Of a DNA stretch of 64,000 bases, positions 1 through 10,888 are shown piece by piece. Within the stretch, counting starts at the first letter, position 1, and each line of letters begins with the position of its first letter. This DNA comes from Nilaparvata lugens. Taxonomy: Eukaryota > Arthropoda > Insecta > Hemiptera > Delphacidae. Under the pieces are notes generated by a model. It saw only the letters and a list, made by a program, of their open reading frames with translations, was not told the DNA's origin and made no database searches. The position numbers and the translations under genes are program-made. The stretch is from NCBI RefSeq assembly GCF_014356525.2, contig NC_052504.1, positions 61,955,086-62,019,085 of the forward strand, read 5' to 3'.

Positions 1-828
1 GTATTGAAGTATCGTAAATGAATTTTGTAGAAATATAAGCATGATGTAAGATACATTTGTTTAAAAAAATCGAAAATCTGCAATATTTTTCTCATTCTTA
101 CTGTCTTGACAGATTTTCGATAATAAACAGTGATGCAAGATGGATTTGAGGCAACTTGACTTATAAGCATTGTTTTTTAGCTGTTTCCATAATTTTCACT
201 AACTCTGTAGCCTATAATTAAAAGTTTTAAAGATTGTCAACAACTCAACTACATCTTATCATCAATACTACTACTCTCTAAATCAATAACTACCCACATC
301 TTACCAAATAACTTACCATCCTCAGAAGCAAACATGATGTCATCAATTGATGGCTGAAATTCATGCTTCTCTGTCAAGTGTCCGACTAACTCTGAAGCCC
401 CGTTTCACCAACCTTGATCAAATATAGCCTAGCCATGGTCAATTAGACCATAGTCAAAATTTCATCACTCTTTCAAACATACAACTGTTCCACCAACCTC
501 GGGATTGATCAAAACTCCGTCGGTCAAATCTGAACATGGTCAACTCTTTTAGCTGTACTTTTCTGAATTAGGCTAACATGTTTGCTGGCTTGCTATTGGC
601 TATATCTGATTTTGATGGATGAAAATTACTGAAATATTGCAATCATTCAAATGCTAATGAATTGATAATTATTATTAAACGAAAATCCAAATTAAATGCT
701 GTAATATAGTAAATATGGTAGCAACCCATGATACTTAATATCAGTTTTGCTGTCAGTTTAATATCAGTCAGAGGGTAATTTGCGCTGAATGCCCTTTTTA
801 CTTTACCGTCATGACATCAAAGTAACAG
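1..828. other. Non-coding, no recognised gene
   Basis: I see no conserved coding frame here. The one structural item is a perfect 12-bp inverted repeat, ATCGAAAATCTG at 69-80 and its complement at 110-121, separated by 29 bases. Around 400-540 the phrase ccaacct...gatcaaa recurs, which suggests a decayed interspersed repeat, but I cannot define its ends. Confidence 0.5.
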
Positions 829-870
829 TTATTTTTCCAAGTAGCAGGTAACAAAGGGCTCCAACGAATG

Positions 871-1095
871 GGGGCCGCGGAATTGGAAATATCTGGAACT
901 CAAAATATCAATGTTAAATGTCCTATGCTTGAAAACTGTTGCTGGGTGGAACTCCGAATATTTGTCAGACAGCGGAATTGAAAATATCCGGAACTCGAAA
1001 TATGTTGCTAGGCGGAATTGGGAGTATCTGGAACTCAAATTATTTGTTTGTCAGATGGCGGAATTGGAAATATCTGGAACTCAGAATATCAGTGC
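871..1095 (+). repeat. Degenerate minisatellite, GGAACTC/AATAT type
   Basis: Repeated degenerate units of roughly 30-50 bases, each containing a phrase like GCGGAATTGGAAATATCTGG followed by AACTCAAAATAT. At least four copies are readable. The short open frames across it are by-products of the repeat. Related units lie in opposite orientation at 1805-2000, on the other side of the ATTCATTAT array, so the two clusters form an inverted pair. Confidence 0.75.
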
Positions 1096-1341
1096 CAAAG
1101 TGGGAGTACTGGTAATGTGTTTGTTATTGAGAAATGGTTCAAGTCTGACTTATTTTCTGGAATGATATGGACTAATTAGCCCACTTAGGGTAATTCATAG
1201 CTCATTATATATTAATTTTGAATGGAAATATTGGACTTGAACTTTAAACAGTAGAAACAACTTGGCTGATCTTTCTGGACTTGTTTTTCATTATCAAAAT
1301 TTGGGAATAGAATACTTTTGAACATGGTCTGTCGTTCTTTT

Positions 1342-1650
1342 TCAATTATATTCATTATTCATTATATTCATTATATTCATTATATTCATTATATTCATTA
1401 TATTATTCATTATATTCATTATATTCATTATATTCATTATATTCATTATATTCATTATATTCATATATTCATTATATCATTATATTCATTATAATTATTC
1501 ATTATATTCATTATATTCATTATATTCATTATATTCATTATATTCATTATAATTATTCATTATATTCATTATATTCATTATATCATTATATTCATTATAT
1601 TCATTATATTCATTATATTCATTATATTCATTATATTCATTATATTCATA
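1342..1650. repeat. (ATTCATTAT)n tandem array
   Basis: About 300 bases of the 9-base unit ATTCATTAT with occasional shortened units such as ATCATTAT and ATAATTATTC. The array is directly visible and almost pure. It sits between two inversely oriented clusters of another minisatellite. Confidence 0.95.
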
Positions 1651-1804
1651 CATATTATGCAAGCTTTCAAAACTCTGTTATCTGTTTCAACAAACAAGAC
1701 TGACAACTGTTGATGTGTTGATGAATTTATTTTAGGTTAAATAGAACCCTTCATTTGTTTTGCGATAAATTTGTTTCATCCCACATTTACACAGTCTTGC
1801 TAAT

Positions 1805-2000
1805 AACGATCGATATTGTGAATTCGATATATTTCCAATTCCACATACTTCCAATTCCACCAGCTGACAAGATATTTTGAGTTCCGCCGGTCTGCACGAT
1901 ATTCGGAGCGCCGCCTGTCAACATATTTGGAGTTCCATAATCCATATTTTTCCAATCCCGGCCAGCTGCAAGATATTTTGAGTTCCAGATTATTCCCAAT
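1805..2000 (-). repeat. Degenerate minisatellite, inverted counterpart
   Basis: On the minus strand this reads as repeats of GGAACTCAAAATATCTTG and GGAATTGGAAGTATGTGG, the same vocabulary as 871-1095 but reversed. With that block it brackets the ATTCATTAT array. It could be one foldback element invaded by, or expanded into, the satellite. Confidence 0.7.
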
Positions 2001-2082
2001 TCATGCGACCCAACGAATGTGTTACTCAAACAGATACTATGCTTGTGCAGTAGAAAGGAGCAGATCCACAGCGAGCCTCGCC

Positions 2083-2180
2083 CACTGAACTCTATTCTAA
2101 CTAATATTTTCAAATTTATTATATACTAAAATTTTCAAATTTTAGTATACTCTATACTAGTTAGTATAGAGAGTTCACTG
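2083..2180. mobile_element. 98-bp MITE with 8-bp target duplication (P-like TIR)
   Basis: The element starts CACTGAACTCTATTCTAACT and ends with the inverse of CAGTGAACTCTCTATACTAA. It is flanked on both sides by the identical octamer GCCTCGCC (2075-2082 and 2181-2188). The termini match those of the 1,873-bp element at 4453-6325, so it is probably a minimal internally deleted or satellite member of that family. It has no coding capacity. Confidence 0.85.
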
Positions 2181-2196
2181 GCCTCGCCTCCATAAA

Positions 2197-2237
2197 ACAC
2201 ACACACACACAAACACCCCCAAACACACACACACACA

Positions 2238-2293
<56 letters not shown>
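2197..2293. repeat. (CA)n microsatellite
   Basis: About 95 bases of almost uninterrupted CA dinucleotides with a short CCCCCAAA interruption. The cysteine/valine-rich frames read from the opposite strand are artefacts of the repeat. Confidence 0.97.
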
Positions 2294-2296
<3 letters not shown>

Positions 2297-4742
2297 GGTG
2301 TGACACTTGTACACACGTCTGTACAGATTCGCGCGAACAATCATATGTACACATGCCTCGGCAATCACTGTATGTCCTTGTGGACGCGTTCCACGTATGC
2401 CTCGGCATTCAAAAAGCTATCTGATTTGCAGACGACACGAAGACATGGTAGATGTAAATTTTCCACAACAAGACAACAATGGCGTCATTCCATCATTGAA
2501 GATGATTATCACAAAATGCAGCTGTATCATTTTATTATAATGACTTATATAATAAAATTGAAAATAAAACTTAACAAACGATGTTGGTGGGTTGAACGAT
2601 TGTAGGTTGAAGTAAGGAAATAAATTGCTACATGACATAAGATATGAGATTGACAATTCAAACTTTATTAGGATGTCAAAACATTATCTTGTGAATATAT
2701 ACTGAATCTAATTCAACTAGTTATTCAAACAAATGATACCATTATGAGAAAACCAATAACTTTACAATAACGATTGGCCCTAACTTTGAGATTCTTGGCA
2801 TTAGGCGATTCATTTGTTGGTTTCCAATATCAATTCTGAATCTCAGAAAATAAATTTTCTACAATAATTCCAGAAGTTTTGATGACCTAATCAAAGCACT
2901 TAACATTGTCCCACAAAATTGACAGTCTTCCTCAACGTAATTAGCCGTAAATTGAATCAAATACTAAATTGCTGCACATTTTAAACTAACTCTGCTCATA
3001 CACATGACAAAACAAGATTCTCTAAAAGATTAGCTTCAAGATTTAGGCTACCTTTAAGGAATACTTGTTCAAAGTTTGAATAAATCTCTCCATAGAATAT
3101 AGCCTAGCTATCTAAAACGTGTAATATCATATTGAAGATAAAAATTTTAATTAACAACTCTGAACTCTGATTGATAGCATAAAACAAACACAAGATGATA
3201 TTTGTTAGTCACAGTAAAATAATATGTGAGCTACCATAATATACTTTCTGTAGGAACCCTGTAGAGGTGTAGAGAAGCTATTTTCACTTAAATTATGCAG
3301 TTCTAAACTTGTTAATCATGATACAAATTATATACTCCATGCATGTTTCTATTTAAATATTTGACAATCCACATATCCTACAAAATTCCTACAATTTACA
3401 ATTAGTTATTGGATCACAATTTGATTATTTGTCATTCACTAACCTAATTCATTGGAGTTAGGTTATTACGCCTTTCAATGTTTATGTTTTGCCTCACCCG
3501 TATGGCAAAATCGCGTCCACACGTACATTCAATGCTCGCCCGAGGCGCGAGCCTCGTATATTTTGTCAAATATTTAAATAGAAACATGCATGGAGTATAT
3601 AATTTGTATCATGATTGACAACTTTAGAACTGTATAATTTAAGTTAAAATAGCTTCTCTACAGGGTTCCTACAAAAAAGTATAGCTCGTATATTTTACTG
3701 TGGCTATCAAATCATCTTGTGTTTGTTTTATTATATCAATCAGACTTGGTAATTAAAATTGTAATCTTTCCATATGATATTATACGTTTTAGAGAGCTAG
3801 GCTATCTATAGTGAGATTTATTCAATCTTTGAACTAATATTCCATGGTAAATCTTGAAGCTAATCTTTTGGAGAATCTTGTCTAGTCATGTGTATGAGCA
3901 GAGTTAGTTTAAAATGGACAGCAATTTAGTATTTGATTTAATTTATAACTAATTTCGTTAAAGAAGACTGTCAATTTTGTGGGACAGTGTTAAGTGCTTT
4001 GATTAGGTCATCAAAACTTCTGGAATTATTGTAGAAAATTTATTTTCTGAGATTCAGAATTGATATTGGAAACCAACAAATGAATCGCCTAATGCCAAGA
4101 ATCTCAAAGTTAGGGCCAATCGTTATTGTAAAGTTATTGGTTTTCTCATAATGGTATCATTTGTTTGAATAACTAGTTGAATTAGATTCAGTATATTAAC
4201 AAAATAATGTTTTGACATCCCAATAAAGTTTGAATTGTCAATCCCATATTTTATGTCATCATGTAGCAATTTATTTCCTTACTTCAAACTACAATCGTTC
4301 AACCCACCAACATTGTTTGTTAAGTTTTATTTTTGATTTTATTATACAAGTCATTAAAGTAAATGATACAGCTGCATTCTGTAATAATATTATCTTCAAT
4401 GATGTAATGACGCCATTGTTGTCATGATGTGAAAATTTACATTTACCCTACCCAGTGAACTGTATACTAACTGGAACGGGCTGTCCAATGCTAAGCTACA
4501 GCTAAAAGTGTGTAAGACGGAGTGAGTGGGACAGGCATACCGTGTGGGGTTCCCTTCTCTCTCGTACTCATACATTTAAGCAGGTTGTTGCAGCTCTTGA
4601 GTACGATTTTTCATTTTTAAATTTGAAAAATGGATTTGAATGAGTATAAGGGCTATCAGTATTAGATAACAACCTTTTCTCTTAAATATTGTGATGTATT
4701 TGTTGTAAAATGTGTAGAATTTAATAGAAATACAACCGAAAA

Positions 4743-4813
4743 ATGGTGATGTATTGTGTTTCATTTGGATGCAAGAATGGGCATGTTAAAGGAAATGAAA
4801 TACCATTTCACAG
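4743..4813 (+). pseudogene. THAP-domain first exon (partial)
   Basis: The reading frame starts MVMYCVSFGCKNGHVKG and ends in IPFHR at a perfect AG|GTAAGT donor (4812-4817). The spacing Cys-x4-Cys followed by a PFHR motif is the beginning of the C2CH zinc-binding THAP fold used by P-element transposases and THAP proteins for DNA binding. The later Cys and His of the module would be in a following exon, which I cannot find before the element ends, so the gene is truncated. The exon is 71 nt and leaves two bases of a split codon. Confidence 0.65.
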
Positions 4814-5104
4814 GTAAGTCGAACATTTTTAGTCTATCAATTAATTTGAAGAAACCTTTTTGTTTTACATGCATTTCCAATACTTTTTTCTATATTGATC
4901 AGTTTATTTGACCAAAAATAAAACAACAAATTTGGTTTTATTCCTAGTATACTGTGATAGTTTCTATGCTAATTGAAAATTTAGGCCTACTTTATTAGCA
5001 TCTAAAATAAAAAAACATAGTTGAAGAACAAATAAATGAATCCTTAATCAAAAAAGAATAAATTTACAAATGATTAATAATTTCTGTGTTATCATCTTGA
5101 GATG

Positions 5105-5690
5105 ACATAATCTATTTCAGGTACCTACTTTATTTTAGTAGCCTACTTTTATTTTGAAAAATATGATATTGCTATCAGCTGAATTGTGATTAATTTTTGA
5201 AACATTTCCGTTTCAAATGAATAATCGTTCAATTTACAATATTATAATAATCATTTAGCATATTTTACTGTTTGCTTATCATATGGTCATAATTATAATA
5301 CAATCAATATAAATGTTCCTTCATAGATTTCTTTGCATCATTTCTGAAACTCCCACACTTATATGATTTGAAATATTATCAGAATACCCAGTACATTGCC
5401 ATCATTATATATTTAATAATCCTGTGTTAATAATCGTCATAAATTCAATAATCATCATAAGTCAACATAATTCATTTCATTTATCTACTTTTATTGTGAA
5501 AAATATGAGATTGTTATCAGCTGAATTGTAATTAATTTTTGAAACCTTTCAATTTCAAATTGTTCATTGTACTCTGGTAATTAGGTAGCATATTTTTATT
5601 ATGTATCATAGTCATATAATATAATAAAATGTTTCTTCATTATTTGCTTCATTTCTGAAACTCCCACTCTTACATGATTTGAAATTACAC
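5105..5690 (+). repeat. Internal tandem duplication, unit about 360 bp
   Basis: The segment starting near 5105 (cataatctatttcaggtacc) recurs near 5465 with the same order of phrases, including TATCAGCTGAATTGT, AATTTTTGAAAC and CATTTCTGAAACTCCCAC. It is diverged and non-coding, and lies within the P-like element downstream of its THAP exon. Confidence 0.7.
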
Positions 5691-6581
5691 CAATGCACAC
5701 CTACATAATTCTACATTTATAGCCTGCTGTAAGTAGGCCTATATTATTAAATTGGGATATTTCCTTAAACAATAATAAATCATAGATCTTTCCTTTAACA
5801 ATAACAATAAATCATATAATCCAAAAAACAATAGTATATCCTATCAAAATAAACATAAGACTGTGTTCAATAGTTTCAATTAAACACAGCCCTCCTTTGG
5901 ACTGTGTACAAACAAAATTCGGGATTGGAATAATGACTATGAGCCTGTTTTCTCATTCCCAATCATTTCATGACAGTTTATATTTGTCCTTGTTAAATAA
6001 ATAAAAATAAATAGATGATACGCTTCTCTGAAATCTGACCCAAAGTTATTCCCTTGCTTGTGAAAAGTTGACAATACTAAAACTACTGCAGTCACAAATG
6101 AGAAAAATCTTTTCTTTATTCATATTCAACCTATTTCATTATTTTTGCTCTCAAAAAGTACAATATAGGAATAAAATAGAAATTGAAACTGTGCAATGTA
6201 TTTTTCCATGAGAGTCAATGTGTTACAAAATGACGAATCCCACAGCAATGCGGGTTGCCTTTCTTTACCAGCTGCCTCACTTTCTTTGTGCTGCTAGTCC
6301 GTTCCAGTTAGTATAGAGTTCAGTGACCCTACCATGTCTTCCTGTCGTCTGCAAATCAGACGAGGCAAATCAGCCGAGGCATGTGTGTATACGATTGTTC
6401 GCGCGAATCTGTACGGACGTGTGTACAAGGCTTAAACGTAGGTACCGTACCTATTCTGAGACGTAGGTTATGTTTTGCCAAACAAACACTTAACAGCAGC
6501 TTCTCTTTGTCTCAGAAACAGAGTAACGGCCAGCAACAGTCACAGTTATAACATAGTTATTCAAAAGTATTCTTTGAGTAT

Positions 6582-6664
6582 CTATAGTGAGGTCCACGTT
6601 ATAATGGTAGTTTACGATTTGCAATGGTGTTGCTATCCTTGTCTATCGTTCAACAAATGTGAAA
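6582..6664 (+). mobile_element. Fragment of TATAGTGAGGTCC MITE family
   Basis: The phrase CTATAGTGAGGTCCACGTTA, followed by ATAATGG and then TTTGCAATGGTGTTGCTATC, matches the left part of the complete element at 23477-23840. The right terminus is absent, so this is a one-ended remnant running into the repeats at 6680. Confidence 0.8.
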
Positions 6665-6679
6665 GAGTTAGGGGTTGAT

Positions 6680-7460
6680 TTTTATTAAGGTCATATTTAA
6701 TAATGTTTTATTAGGATAGGTTAGGTTTTTGCTTTAAAATTGCAACCAAAGACCTTAAAGATGATATCTCTTTAAGGTCTTTGATTGCAATATGCTAGAA
6801 GGGGCTAGGGTCTAGGTAGATTTATGTTTTTGATGTTTCAATGGTGGAATTTACTTTGAACCACATGTTTGTGAACATGTTCATGAAATGAACCATATGT
6901 TTGTGAACATGTTCATGAAATGAACCACATGTTTATGTTTTGTTCTAAATATGATGAATAAATCTAAAGTATTAAATGTGAAAGGGTTGGAGGTTTGGTT
7001 TTATTTAGGTTATATTTAATAATGTGTTATTAGGATAGGTTAGGTTTTTGCTTTGAAATTGCAATATGCTAGAAGGGGCTAGGGTGCAGTTAGAGTTATG
7101 TTTTTTGATGTTTCAAATGTGAAAGGATAGGTTAGGGGGTTGGGATTTTGCTTTTAAATCTAAATTATCAAATGTGAATGGGTTGGGGGTTAGTGGTTAG
7201 GTTTTTTTTTATTATATTCAATAATGTTCCATAAGGTTAGGTTAGGTTTTTGCTTTAAAATTGCAATATGCTAGAAAGGGCTAGGGTCCAGGTAGAATTA
7301 TGCTTTTTGATATTTCAAAGGTGGAAAGATAGGTTAGGATTTTGCTTTGAAATTGCAATATGCTGGAAGGGATTAGAGGTTTTTCGAGTAGTTATGTTTA
7401 TTGATGTTTTAAATATAAAAGGGGAGGTTGAGGGTTCAGTTTTTGTTTTGAAATGACAAT
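6680..7460 (+). repeat. Tandem degenerate repeats with TTAGG-like phrases
   Basis: Four or so diverged units, each containing GGATAGGTTAGGTTTTTGCT, AATTGCAATATGCTAGAA and GGGGCTAGGGT. A nested 33-base duplication at about 6856-6925 repeats GAACCAYATGTTTGTGAACA. The TTAGG phrases resemble the insect telomere unit only superficially. The readable frames are unlike any protein I know. Confidence 0.75.
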
Positions 7461-7783
7461 ATGCTGACTTAGTTATAGTGTTTTTTAACATCAGTTAAAT
7501 AACAACTGTTATATTTTATTAATTATATTTTTCAAAAGTACTCTCCCTTTTATTAAATAAAATGATAATATATTGATTATTATATTGAATTTAATAATAA
7601 TTCATCATTGGATAATAATATCTTCATCAAATAGAATGACGATTGGCTCCAGTTACAGTGCTTGGTAACCATCATCACAAAGAACGTTACATTCAAAGAT
7701 CTGACCGAATGGAACGGGAAAAACCTGTTGCTAACGCATGCGCGATACGGTGCTGTCTTAGACAGAGAGTGGTTTGTCACTTA
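7461..7783. other. Non-coding, nothing recognised
   Basis: AT-rich sequence between the tandem repeats and the long inverted repeat. No conserved frame, RNA or transposon end is visible. Confidence 0.5.
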
Positions 7784-8170
7784 ACAAAGCAAGCATGGCT
7801 CATGCTGTAACCTGTAATAAATGAGTTTATTCTAGGAGAATTAGATGAGGAACAGAGTAACAATAATTATTATATGATGCACCAAACATTGTAGGACCAG
7901 TTGCTAAATGGGAAATCCTTTGAGGGTTTTCAATGAATTATTCTAACAGGAACGTAATAATACGAGACCATTCAACTTGGGTTATTTTGAAAATATAATA
8001 CCACTTTATAATAAATGAGTGAGTTCAAAGCCATTTTAGAATGTCTCGGCAGACCATGCAGGTAAAAGATTCCATACTATTATCATCAGAATCTTTCCAC
8101 TGAAATTTTGTGAACATGTTTAATGTAGCATTACCGTAGCCTACTTTTTTCAGGCCACCTACGGGTAAAA
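7784..8170 (-). repeat. Left arm of long inverted repeat
   Basis: On the minus strand this sequence matches 20360-20838 read forward. Shared stretches include CAGTGGAAAGATTCTGATGA, GTTTGCCGAGACATTCTAAA (one change) and AACATGGCTCATGC-like ends. Both copies carry a short frame following an AG acceptor-like site (WKDSDDNSMESF...VCRDILKWL, then stop), which might be a decayed exon; I do not recognise it. Confidence 0.8.
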
Positions 8171-8235
8171 GAACCAAAATGAATTGAAACATTCGTTCGA
8201 TGTTTTTAGAAATAAAACCATCAACTTTACAATTT

Positions 8236-8640
8236 CTAAACCACACTTATTTCGAAAACGTTTTGAGAGACTAGTTTCTGTTGTTACACCATTTTACTCA
8301 TCTCAAGTAACTGCTGGTTTGTTATTTTAAAAATTGAGTATCTCATTTTTTGTGTATTCAAATCACGATGTGTATTTAAATCAAAAATTGGTACCGTACC
8401 TAGATTGTTTTTTTTTATTAATTTCCAATTTTACAAAGATTAACTTCAACCACACTTATTTATGAAAACATTTCGAGAGACTAGTCTCTGTTGCTACACC
8501 ATTTCACTTATCTTAAGTAACTGTCTTGTTATTTTGGAAATTGAGTACCGGTATCTCATTTTTTGTGTATTCAAATGAAAAATTAGTAGATTGTTTGTTT
8601 TTATTAATTTTCAATTTTACAATAATTAACTTCAACATTT
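8236..8640 (+). repeat. Tandem duplication, unit about 200 bp
   Basis: Units at about 8240-8449 and 8450-8635 share CCACACTTATTT, GAGAGACTAGT, GTTGCTACACCATTTCACTT and TCTCATTTTTTGTGTATTCA. The second copy ends at the acceptor of the Harbinger transposase exon, so the duplication is probably intronic to that gene. Confidence 0.8.
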
Positions 8641-9312
8641 TCAGGTGCTCTTTGAAGTTATAGGAAGGAGAATTAATCAGCCTGCAAATATAAAGATACC
8701 TCTTGAAAAAAAGTCCTTTTTACAGTTTGGATGTTGAGCAAGCAAACCAGAGACATTCTTAGCTGCTGTTGACAGATACAATTTTTCTCAAAGTACTGCT
8801 CATAGAACATTCTATGAGATAGTGGATGTCACTGCAGCTGCAGTCAGGCCCGGCCCCAGGGGTGGGCGGACCGGGCGGCCGCCCAGGGCGGCAGGGTTTG
8901 GGGGCGGCAAATTTAAAGAAACGAAAAATTTTAAAATACAAATAAATAATAAATTCATAATATCAAATGTGAATGGTGAAAGTATATAAGAAGCTTTTCA
9001 ACCTCGAGCTAATGAAGACTTTTCTAAGATCAACAATGTCCCAGGAAGGTCTGAGTGGTCTAGCAAACATAAAATAGCTCAGTCCCCAGATCTTGAAGAA
9101 TTGGTGAAGGAAGTTCCCCATGCAAAGGTCAGACGAGTACTACTTAATTATATAGGTGTGTTAATAAACAAACTTGTAGAATTTGTAGTTCTAATTACTT
9201 AGCAAGTTAAGTAGGCCTAATACTATGTTGCAGTCTATGTCTTAAGGCTGTGCAAAGGCTAAAAATAAACTTACTTGTACTGTTGATATTTTTCAAAGTT
9301 TTTCGATTTGTA

Positions 9313-10886
9313 TACAGGGTGTCCCAGATAAGGTGTAAACCCCAGCTACCATAGATTTTACATGCAATTTGCAACAAAAAATGTTCAGTAAAATTTTCCC
9401 CTATCGACCTTCGTTTTCGAGATATATCGATTTTTCGATATTTTTCAAGTAGGAGTACTTCCAGTCATTAAATCGTCAATATCTCAAGAACCATTGGTCT
9501 TAAGTGAATTTTAAGGACATCGTTGAAAAGAGGACAAAATTTCACATTGATTTGAGGTATAAAACATGCCAAAGTTGATTATTGAGTAGTATTTTTTAGC
9601 GGTCAAAGTTGAAAAAGAGTGATTTTTGAAGTTTTTTTGAAAACTTCAGACACATTTTTCTCGATTTTTTTTCCAGGGTACGAAATAATTTTTATAGCGC
9701 AAAAACTCCCTTTCTTGATTATCTTTCGAATGAGACCAAATACAGGTGTCTAGCTCAAATCCTCGAATCAGAATTTCAGTTTAAATTCGATTTTTTAATT
9801 AAAAACGAAACTTATCTTATTTGAGTTTGAATAATTCTCTACAATTTGATAGCTTTGTGTCGAGTGATTGAGGGTGTAAAAATACTTTTTCTATAGGAAA
9901 TTTGGCTGAGAAATTCAATGAAACTGGTTAGAAGTTCGTATCTGCAATTGTTATTGAGATACAAGTTGAAAAAAGTTCAAAGACGAGTTAAAATCTAAAA
10001 TTTCAAACAGTTTTTTCTTGATTTTCAGTTTTTTTTTCACGGTAACAATATTCTTCCAATAATGAAAAAACTTTGTCATTTTATAAACTATCGAATGAGT
10101 ATAAATTTTCAACAAGTACAAACAAGTAGTTTATAAAATGGCAAAGTTTTTTCATTATTGGAAGAATATTGTTACCGTGAAAAAAAACTGTTTGAAAAGT
10201 TTAGATTTTAACTCGACTTTGAACTTTTTTCAACTTGTATCTCAATAACAATAGCAGATACTAACTTCTAACCAGTTTCATTGAATTTCTCAGCCAAATT
10301 TCCTATAGAAAAAGTATTTTTACTCCCTCAATCACTCGACACAAAGCTATCAAATTGTAGAGAATTATTCAAACTCAAATAAGATAAGTTTCGTTTTTAA
10401 TTAAAAAATCGAATTTAAACTGAAATTCTGATTCGAGGATTTGAGCTAGACACCTGTATTTGGTCTCATTCGAAAGATAATCAAGAAAGGGAGTTTTTGC
10501 GCTATAAAAATTATTTCGTACCCTGGAAAAAAAATCGAGAAAAATGTGTCTGAAGTTTTCAAAAAAACTTCAAAAATCACTCTTTTTCAACTTTGACCGC
10601 TAAAAAATACTACTCAATAATCAACTTTGGCATGTTTTATACCTCAAATCAATGTGAAATTTTGTCCTCTTTTCAACGATGTCCTTAAAATTCACTTAAG
10701 ACCAATGGTTCTTGAGATATTGACGATTTAATGACTGGAAGTACTCCTACTTGAAAAATATCGAATAATCGATATATCTCGAAAACGAAGGTCGATAAGA
10801 GAAAATTTTACTGAACATTTTTTGTTGCAAATTGCATGTAGAATCTATGGTAGCCGGGGTTTACACCTTATCTGGGACACCCTGTA
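9313..10886. mobile_element. Near-perfect palindromic foldback element, TA target
   Basis: Starts TACAGGGTGTCCCAGATAAG and ends with the reverse complement, flanked by TA on both sides (9311-9312 and 10887-10888). The left arm runs to about 10090 and the right arm from about 10126, so two arms of about 770 bases are joined by about 35 bases. The arms differ by only scattered changes. A TA duplication and TACAGGGTG-type ends fit a Tc1/mariner-related non-autonomous element. No coding frame. Confidence 0.88.
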
Positions 10887-10888
10887 TA

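Larger units (their letters stand above)
4453..6325 (+). mobile_element. P-element-like transposon with THAP exon
   Basis: This 1,873-bp insertion sits inside the right arm of the surrounding palindrome. Both ends are flanked by the identical octamer ACCCTACC (4445-4452 and 6326-6333). The termini are inverted repeats of about 27 bases, starting CAGTGAACTGTATACTAACT on the left and CACTGAACTCTATACTAACT (reversed) on the right, with two mismatches. An 8-bp duplication plus a THAP-type first exon (4743-4813) is the combination known from the P-element superfamily. No transposase catalytic region is readable, so this is a non-autonomous, internally deleted or decayed copy. A hAT origin would also give 8-bp duplications, but the THAP exon favours P. 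Confidence 0.75.
2306..6430. mobile_element. Large foldback element, about 1-kb inverted arms, interrupted
   Basis: The left arm runs from about 2306 to 3366. The right arm runs from about 3564 to 4452 and resumes at 6334-6430 after a later transposon insertion. The arms match closely over long stretches, for example the segment around 2755-2900 against 4010-4150 in reverse. The outer ends share the phrase TTGTACACACGTCYGTACAG and then TTCGCGCGAACAATC. The unique spacer (about 3367-3563) is richer in CpG and contains GCTCGCCCGAGGCGCGAGCC. No coding frame is convincing. Long inverted arms suggest a foldback or long-TIR DNA transposon; I cannot name the superfamily, and the outer target duplication is obscured by the CA repeat. 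Confidence 0.8.

Noticed and set aside
1342..1650. CRISPR-like array
   Set aside because: The units are contiguous 9-mers without spacers, so this is a simple tandem repeat in a eukaryotic genome.
2135..2408. Cys/Val-rich minus-strand reading frames
   Set aside because: They are translations of the CA microsatellite and have no independent coding support.
6680..7460. Interstitial telomere
   Set aside because: TTAGG phrases are sparse and embedded in longer unrelated units, so not claimed as telomeric.
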